The notes under the pieces: generated by a model
What the model saw: only the letters and a program-made list of their open reading frames with translations
Databases searched by the model: none
Told to the model about the DNA's origin: nothing
Assembly (NCBI RefSeq): GCF_008831285.2
Contig: NC_045144.1
Coordinates: forward strand, 9,091,886 to 9,155,885
Source of the DNA: Nymphaea colorata
Lineage: Eukaryota; Streptophyta; Magnoliopsida; Nymphaeales; Nymphaeaceae
Length of the DNA: 64,000 bases
Direction: 5' to 3'
Shown: one piece after another, positions 58,133 to 64,000 of the stretch
Layout: every line of letters starts with the position of its first letter
How positions within the stretch are numbered: the first letter of the stretch is position 1
Program-made: the position numbers and the translations under genes

Positions 58133-60340
58133 GGTCTTCCAGAAACTACATATTCCATGGTTTTTGTTTGTTGTTGCTTGTCTTCTTTAATCAGTTAAAA
58201 GCTTGAATTTACAAATGTCAGTTGTTATTCACCTATGTGGCATTGCTGCTCGCACCATCACCAGCAAAGACCATCACGACGACCACATGTTGGGAACTTG
58301 TCAATCTTTGCAATATGCAGCTTCAGCTTTATCTCTTCCACCAACAAGCAACCATCATTGCCACGTTCCCAGCTTCTGAGATCTGAACATTTAACAGTTC
58401 GGAGTATCCTGATGTTTTATAGATAACTGAAAATCTTTAAGAAATTGTTTTCTAGGTGCTTACCTATAGCACAAACATCTGATGTCTCCGTGTGGTTTTG
58501 CAAGAAAATCCCACCATAGAGGCCCATTGCAAAACTGATCCTTGTGACATCATTTAGGCTATTCATGGTTGGATATTGCTCAAGCTTAGATGATTGTGAA
58601 AATATTCAATTAATTCAAAACGAGAGGATTTTTCTGTCTTGTTTGTATTCACATGATGGTCCTTTCATAAGGGGACAACCACCATTCTGTTATTTTTTCC
58701 TTCTGCTGGTTATTGCAGAAGGCAGTTGGGCTACTTTTTAAGAATGGACAAAAAAGTTTTGAGATTTGTAAAATCAGGAAATGTAGTCTATTCAAGGCAG
58801 CAAACCTTTTAGTTTATTTTAGGATAGTATTTGCACAAGAGATTGAATCTGATACAGTGGTCTATGGAATGAATAGTTGTTAGATAGCCAGCCTTTACTG
58901 AAAGATATAATCTCGTATTTAAAATTAAAAAACTTTGGCTTCCTCTTTGAAATCGAGTGCAAGAAAATAGCTTCCATATCAAGTGGAATAGCCATACACA
59001 GTCGTTTTGGTCTTAAGTTAATCCATGAATACATTCCTATTACTCTACTTTCGTACGTGCTGTTGTCAAGGGATGCTTCAAAACTTCGCTTGCTAAAGTT
59101 GTGTTGATTTTGATGGGTTTCCTGCTTAGATACCTGATGTTTCTGGAAGTTGGAATTATCAGGGTAATTGATATTCATATTTGACATTTTGAAACAGAGA
59201 TCTCGGCCGGCATTCAGGACAAATAAAGTTGGACGAGAACATGTAGGAGAAGCAATCTGTGTCCTAAATTTTGGTGCAGCAGAAATGATGTCGAATTTTC
59301 TTCATTCCAAACCAATTGTCTAGATAATTATGTCGAACCCTCTTGTGTGTTTCAATTGGCTTTGAAACTCATAGCAATAGCTAACTTATTCTCATAATGC
59401 TTGACGTCATGGGGTTTTATCGTTTAATTGCAGACTTGAGATGATTATTTTTAACAGAATCACTGTACTCTTGTGGTAAGCACTATACTTCAGTATATAT
59501 CATATTTCGATATTGGTTATTGAAAGAACGTAAACGTACTTCAATCTCATAAGGAAAATGTAGCTGGAGGTGCTCCTTTTCCTTCTATCTAGGACCTTTT
59601 ATTACTATCGCCGACGTAAGGACGATTTTGCAGAGCATTCAAAATGGAAAAAACTTGCAGAACATAAATCTAAGTAAGAAGTCCCGTATAGCATTCAGAC
59701 GGTTGTCACCAAATATCACTATTTAGAGAAAAACGTGTTAAAAATGGAAAACAAGCAAGGAAGAGAGGGAAAAAAACATGGTACTCTAAAAAAAATGTCA
59801 AAGATGAAAATGTCATGTTTTAACAACGTTTTTTCTTGTTTTCCTTTTTTTTGTAAAAGATGTTTTTCAATATATTTTAAAGCCTCGTTGTTTCTTTGAA
59901 CACTTCCATAATCATTTTCAATGTTTATGAATGTTTTTCTGAAATCTTCAGTACAAATGTTAAGATTTCATAAATTTGTCTGTGATTTTTTATATTTTTT
60001 CATTTTTCAAATTATGTAGAATTTATTGAGGAAAACAAAGTTGTGACAATGACCGGAGCAAGACCTCGCTAATAAACCTCGATAATGGTACTTGTGACAA
60101 TGGCGAATAAGAACCACTATCAAACATATCAATTTACGAGAAGGGATGGATGCAGGTGTGGGCAGTAACTGTTACTGTCCCCGCATACCCCAATAAATTG
60201 TTTATTTTTATATTGGTATGTTAAGCATTTTTTTCACATTTACATATTGGTGCCCGTTAAAAAATTATACCAAGCGGCCGTCAGTCAAGTTTCTGGCTCG
60301 GCACTGCTTCCAAGCAGCAGGTAAGTCCCAAAAATATTAA
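58133..60340. other. Intergenic DNA downstream of the oxidoreductase gene
   Basis: AT-rich with no recognisable gene or mobile element. The short open frames have no family similarity. Confidence 0.55.
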
Positions 60341-60349
60341 GTGTGTCTA

Positions 60350-60612
60350 CGTGAACTCTGCAGCAGTAGATGCCATGGCTCCAGTGACAATTTTTCATTC
60401 TTGGCACTATAGGAAATGCAATTTACACTTTTTGAAATGTGCAAAAACAAGTTGCAGATCTTCTAGTTTCTGGGCGTCCTGCCCAATCTGCATCCTAGAG
60501 GGCATAAAATCAAGACAGCTGCCATTCAGAATCTCCATCCCTCATCAATTGTCTTTGATATAACCGAGAATGTGCTTCACCAATTTGAGAAGTGGGTTTG
60601 ATGCATATGCCC
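60350..60612 (-). pseudogene. Scrap of copia RNase H
   Basis: On the minus strand, across frameshifts, are KPTSQIGEAHSRLYQRQ (like the PTSxHWxAxKRILRYxKGT region) and then DADWAGRPETRRSAT, the copia RNase H motif. Neither the rest of an element nor LTRs are seen. It directly abuts the presumed 3' end of the LINE. Confidence 0.65.
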
Positions 60613-61148
60613 AAACAGCCCTTCTGGAGGAGAGCCCTCCAAAATGAATTAAACAAAATAGCAAGTACAATCTCATGGCATTTATAATATATTGCTGTAC
60701 AAAGCAATAGGAGACCTCAGGAAAGGACTAGACAGGGTGTAAACAGCAGTCAAAATGAAAAGGGGGGACAACAAACAAACATAGAAATGGCCAACATCAA
60801 AATAGCAAGGAAATCTGCACATCGGTTCAATTTTACAGGTCTCCAGCTTTTGAACGTTACTTGCAATTCGATTGTGCCTGCGGTCAAAATTGGAGTTGCC
60901 TGCCCAGCAGTCCCCCAGCCATTTTTTCCAAAACCTGTGATTAGAAACCAGCAGAATTCTGGACCAAAAATGAGCATCAATACAGCACATCAGTTTATCA
61001 AGAATTTCATTCTCAGGCAGCACAAAATCCCCGGTAACCTCATGAGATCCGAGGTAGCAGATATCCCCATTGCACCCTTTTGCGCCAAAGGCAATTTGTT
61101 TCCTACCATTCTGCATAAACAAAACACTTGAAGGCATATCTGACCCGT

Positions 61149-61619
61149 TTAAAGATGAGCCCACTCATCTGCTGCAACACCAGTCACAAGCCACAGTCTG
61201 GTGAACAGATTCTCCTTGTCATTCCTAGCATTTGCAATGCAAACGTCTTCAAAAATTTTCACAATTCTTTTGACTTCTTTGATATTAACATCAGTGGCGT
61301 TATACATGAACCTGTATGTTGAGGTCCAAAAGCTCCAAATAGTAATGGCATAACCAAGTCTCCAACACCTAGACAACCAGCCTCCCTTCAGATCACTAGT
61401 GAACCACCTCTTGAGTCCTTCAACCAAGCTTTGAAAATGGAATAGTTTCTTACGGCACTTGGCTAGTATAGAAGTCCAAACTAACTTAGCGAGCTTACAT
61501 TCATAAAAAAACATGGAAATTGCTCTCCTCCTAAAATTTACAAATATAGCACTGATTAGCCAACTGGAATCCTCTTTTTTGCATCTGATTTTGGGTGGGG
61601 AGGCAATCTTCAAGGGCAA
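61149..61619 (-). pseudogene. C-terminal end of the LINE ORF2 (zf-RVT region)
   Basis: The frame contains FFYECKLAKLVWTSILAKC, resembling the conserved HLFFxCxxxxxVW motif of plant LINE reverse transcriptases. An aromatic-rich segment (WRLGYAITIWSFWTSTYRFMYN) and a stop follow. It is the longest open piece of the LINE but is a fragment. Confidence 0.75.
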
Positions 61620-62104
61620 GGTATGTAAACCACTGAACGGGTTTGGTCGGCGAAAACCAGACCAACTCTCTTCACTTATCCGGTGCTTTCTTCTGTCAGC
61701 ATCGACTAGACCAATATCCTTGAGACCTTTTATCTAGGAATCTCAAAGCATCTTCAGTCGAACAGATGGAAGGTTGATCTACTCCAACCCTCAACATAAA
61801 ATCTTTAAACCTAGTCACGAATTATGTGCGACTGTAGTAAGTCCCTGATGGAGTATTTCATACATTCACCGACCCACTCAGAATCCTCAGAGGAAAGACA
61901 ATGAACCATACATCTTCCGACCAGTAGTGGAACCAGAAACTAATCTTACCAGCCCCCGGATGCCATTGAACCACCCCAGCAATTTTCCTCCAACTGCGAA
62001 TAATGCCTCGAAACAAGCAAGAATCTTTCCTTTTCGTTTTGACAGTCCAAAGGCTTTTCCACTTAATGTATTTCTTAGCAACAAGGACAGACCACCACTT
62101 AGTC

Positions 62105-62575
62105 AGGCCTGTTTGGTTGGAAGGAAAGAGAGGGAAAGGGAGGGATTGAGCAATCCCTCCTGTGTTTGGTTGGCTAATTAGAAAGGAGGGAAAGAGAGAA
62201 AATCTATTTGGATGGGAGGGGAGGAAAAAAAAAGAAAAGGAAATGATTGTATAGTGTAAATCCAATCCCTCCCAAATCGGACGGATTGGGAGGGAAAGGA
62301 AAGGGATTAAGTGCAAAAGTGTTGGCTGCCCACAATACCCTTCCACGTTTTTTTTCTCCATGCCTCCCAACCTTTTGACTATTGAGGGTATGATTATAAA
62401 TTAAATCATTTCATTTCCATTTCACTCACTTTTATCCAAACAGCTTTTATAATCACCTCTTTCCATTCCCTTTCCTTCCCTTTCCTTTCTCTTTCCTTTC
62501 CTTTCCTTTCCTTTCCTTTCCCTCCCTTTCCCTCCATCTCTTTCCCTCCCTTTCCCTCCAACCAAACAGGGCGTC
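62105..62575. mobile_element. Foldback/MITE-like insertion in the LINE
   Basis: The ends GGCCTGTTTGGTTGGA (left) and TCCAACCAAACAGGGC (right) are inverted repeats. They extend inward as purine-rich GGAAAGGGAGGG on the left and pyrimidine-rich CCCTTTCCCTCC on the right. The LINE frame is interrupted exactly here, between LEL ALQVGMQT and LTKWWSVLV. No convincing target duplication. The interior is non-coding; the long frames across the GGGAAA repeats are compositional. Confidence 0.7.
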
Positions 62576-64000
62576 TGCATACCAACTTGAAGAGCAAGTT
62601 CTAGCCATCTTAGCAAAGTTCAAAGTCTTACACCTCCTTCACCTATCAGGTGGCACATTCTTGCCCAACCCTTATAATCAGGCCTTCTATTATCAGCCTG
62701 CTCACCCCAGAGGAAAGCTGCCATGTACCTTTTAAGTTGCCCAATGATGACCAGCGGAAGATAGAAAATACCACTCCAGACGTCGATCACGTGGCTCAAA
62801 ACATATTTAACGAGGCAGCGCCTTCCTGCACAAGAAAGGGTTTCAGTATTTCAAGTAGCCAATTTTTTAGTCACTTTGTCTAGTAGAGGAGAACAAGTCT
62901 CCAAACAGATATTCCCAATGAATAGGGGCAGGCTCAAATAAGTGGTAGGAAGGGAAATTGTTAGCCAATTTAAAATCCTATGTAGGGCATCAATCTGATT
63001 AGAATTGGCATTAAAGAATATAAAACCAGATTTTTCCTCGTTTGTCTTGAGGGCCACACAACCAGCCAAATCCTGCAAAGAAGCACGTATTTATGAAATA
63101 GATTTAGTAGAAGTATTAGAAAAGATGAGCACATTGTCTGCATATGAAATAATCGGAGGACAGGCCCCCATCTAGTCCAAATAGAGTGTTTTGAGCAAAC
63201 CTGCAGTCACCTTGGCTTTCAGATGGCAGGTAAACATTTTCATCACCACGGACAAAGGGTCTCCCTGGCACAGCCCATGTTTAAGATCAAAATATTCTAT
63301 GGGACACCCATTAGTCATAACACAAGCAGATGCAGATGAGAAGCATATTGGTAGCCGATTGACCCAAACGTCACTGAAACCCAAAGCATGTAAGGATGTC
63401 TGGAGAGAGGACCAGCTATTCAGCTAACACAGTCTTAGGATTTTGCCAAGTCAATCTTGAGACAACATGACCGATTCAGGGAATTCATGATCTCATGAGC
63501 ACTAGTTGCATTATCTGGAACAAATCTCCCAGGCGAAAAAGCAGATTGACTAGCATCTAATATTGTCGCAAGACAATCTTTCATCCTGCAAGCCATCAAT
63601 TTAGAAATGAATTTGTAAGTAGATTTACACAAAGGAATAGGTCTAAAGTATGGCATTCTCTCTTTTTGGAATGAGCACAATCTGCCTATTCATTTTCTTA
63701 ACTACCTTGCATGTGTTAAGAAAGGAATTAACCATTTTCAATAGATCCCGCCCGACCACCTCCTAATGGGTTTGATAGGAGGAGGTCAGAAAACCATCCG
63801 GGCTTGGACACTGTCGGGATCGAGGTAAAAGTAATATGTTTGAGCTCCTCTAAAGAAATGGCCCAGTGACATCATTAATCTCATGTTAGATTTTTTGTCC
63901 CTTGAAGAGCCCAGGAGCACCACTACCTGCCATTGTTGCTAATAAGTCAACAAAGTAACTCTCACAAAAAAACCTTGTATTTCGGTCTCACTTGGCTAAC

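Larger units (their letters stand above)
60615..64000 (-). mobile_element. Decayed LINE (non-LTR retrotransposon), truncated by the window edge
   Basis: On the minus strand, from right to left, fragments appear in the order of a plant LINE ORF2: a PGxxGF-like remnant (about 63790), RT with RPIPLCKSTYKFISKLMACRM and SAFSPGRFVPDN (63500-63655), GLCQGDPLS (about 63260), LPTTYLSLPLFIG (62920-62960), a KWWSVLVAKKYIKWKSL block (62040-62105) and the C-terminal zinc-knuckle-like FFYECKLAKLVWTSIL (61460-61520). The last frame stops at 61149. About 530 bp of 3' UTR follow. The Y/FADD catalytic motif is not intact. A foldback element interrupts it at 62105-62575. Confidence 0.82.

Noticed and set aside
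62406-62616. Lys/Glu/Gly-rich minus-strand frames
   Set aside because: Encoded by the CCTTTCC repeats of the foldback element.

Overview
The window looks like nuclear DNA of a flowering plant. Three spliced, plant-type protein-coding genes lie on the + strand, separated by long AT-rich stretches. Their introns have GT-AG borders and reach several kb. Ty1/copia retrotransposons primed by initiator-Met tRNA, a LINE, MITEs and many (AT)n microsatellites fill most of the rest. I cannot name the species; long introns and dense retroelements are only a weak hint towards a lineage with a mid-sized or large genome.

Host genes. (1) A DUF863 family protein of unknown function: probable CT-rich 5' leader near 5.94-6.72 kb, a leader intron, and coding exons 10572-10802, 10991-11747 and 14412-16831 (1135 aa). 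(2) The chloroplast Clp-protease adaptor ClpF (UVR motifs plus YccV/HspQ-like domain): nine coding exons from 32751 to 44316 (344 aa). (3) A saccharopine dehydrogenase-like oxidoreductase: two coding exons, 48945-49598 and 57376-58059 (445 aa), split by a 7.8-kb intron. All exon phases join cleanly, so all three genes look intact. They have no evident functional link.

Mobile DNA, left to right. A complete-outline but decayed copia element (18633-23911, +) has 476-bp LTRs, a TATAT target duplication, a 21-bp minisatellite in its leader and a deleted integrase core. A young copia element (25469-30857, -) has nearly intact gag, protease, integrase, RT and RNase H, broken by one in-frame stop and one frameshift. 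Its upstream LTR has become a 304-bp hairpin. ClpF intron 6 holds a decayed copia relic (37727-40350, -) and ClpF intron 7 a hAT-like MITE with an 8-bp target duplication (42670-43077). The intron of gene 3 contains a tandem LTR-internal-LTR-internal-LTR array of a miniature copia derivative (52916-54265). The right end (60.6-64 kb) is a decayed LINE on the - strand, interrupted by a foldback element and abutting a copia RNase H scrap.

I found no rRNA, tRNA, CRISPR or prokaryote-type system. The most interesting structures are the hairpin LTR, the tandem miniature retroelement and the minisatellite leaders of the two copia elements.
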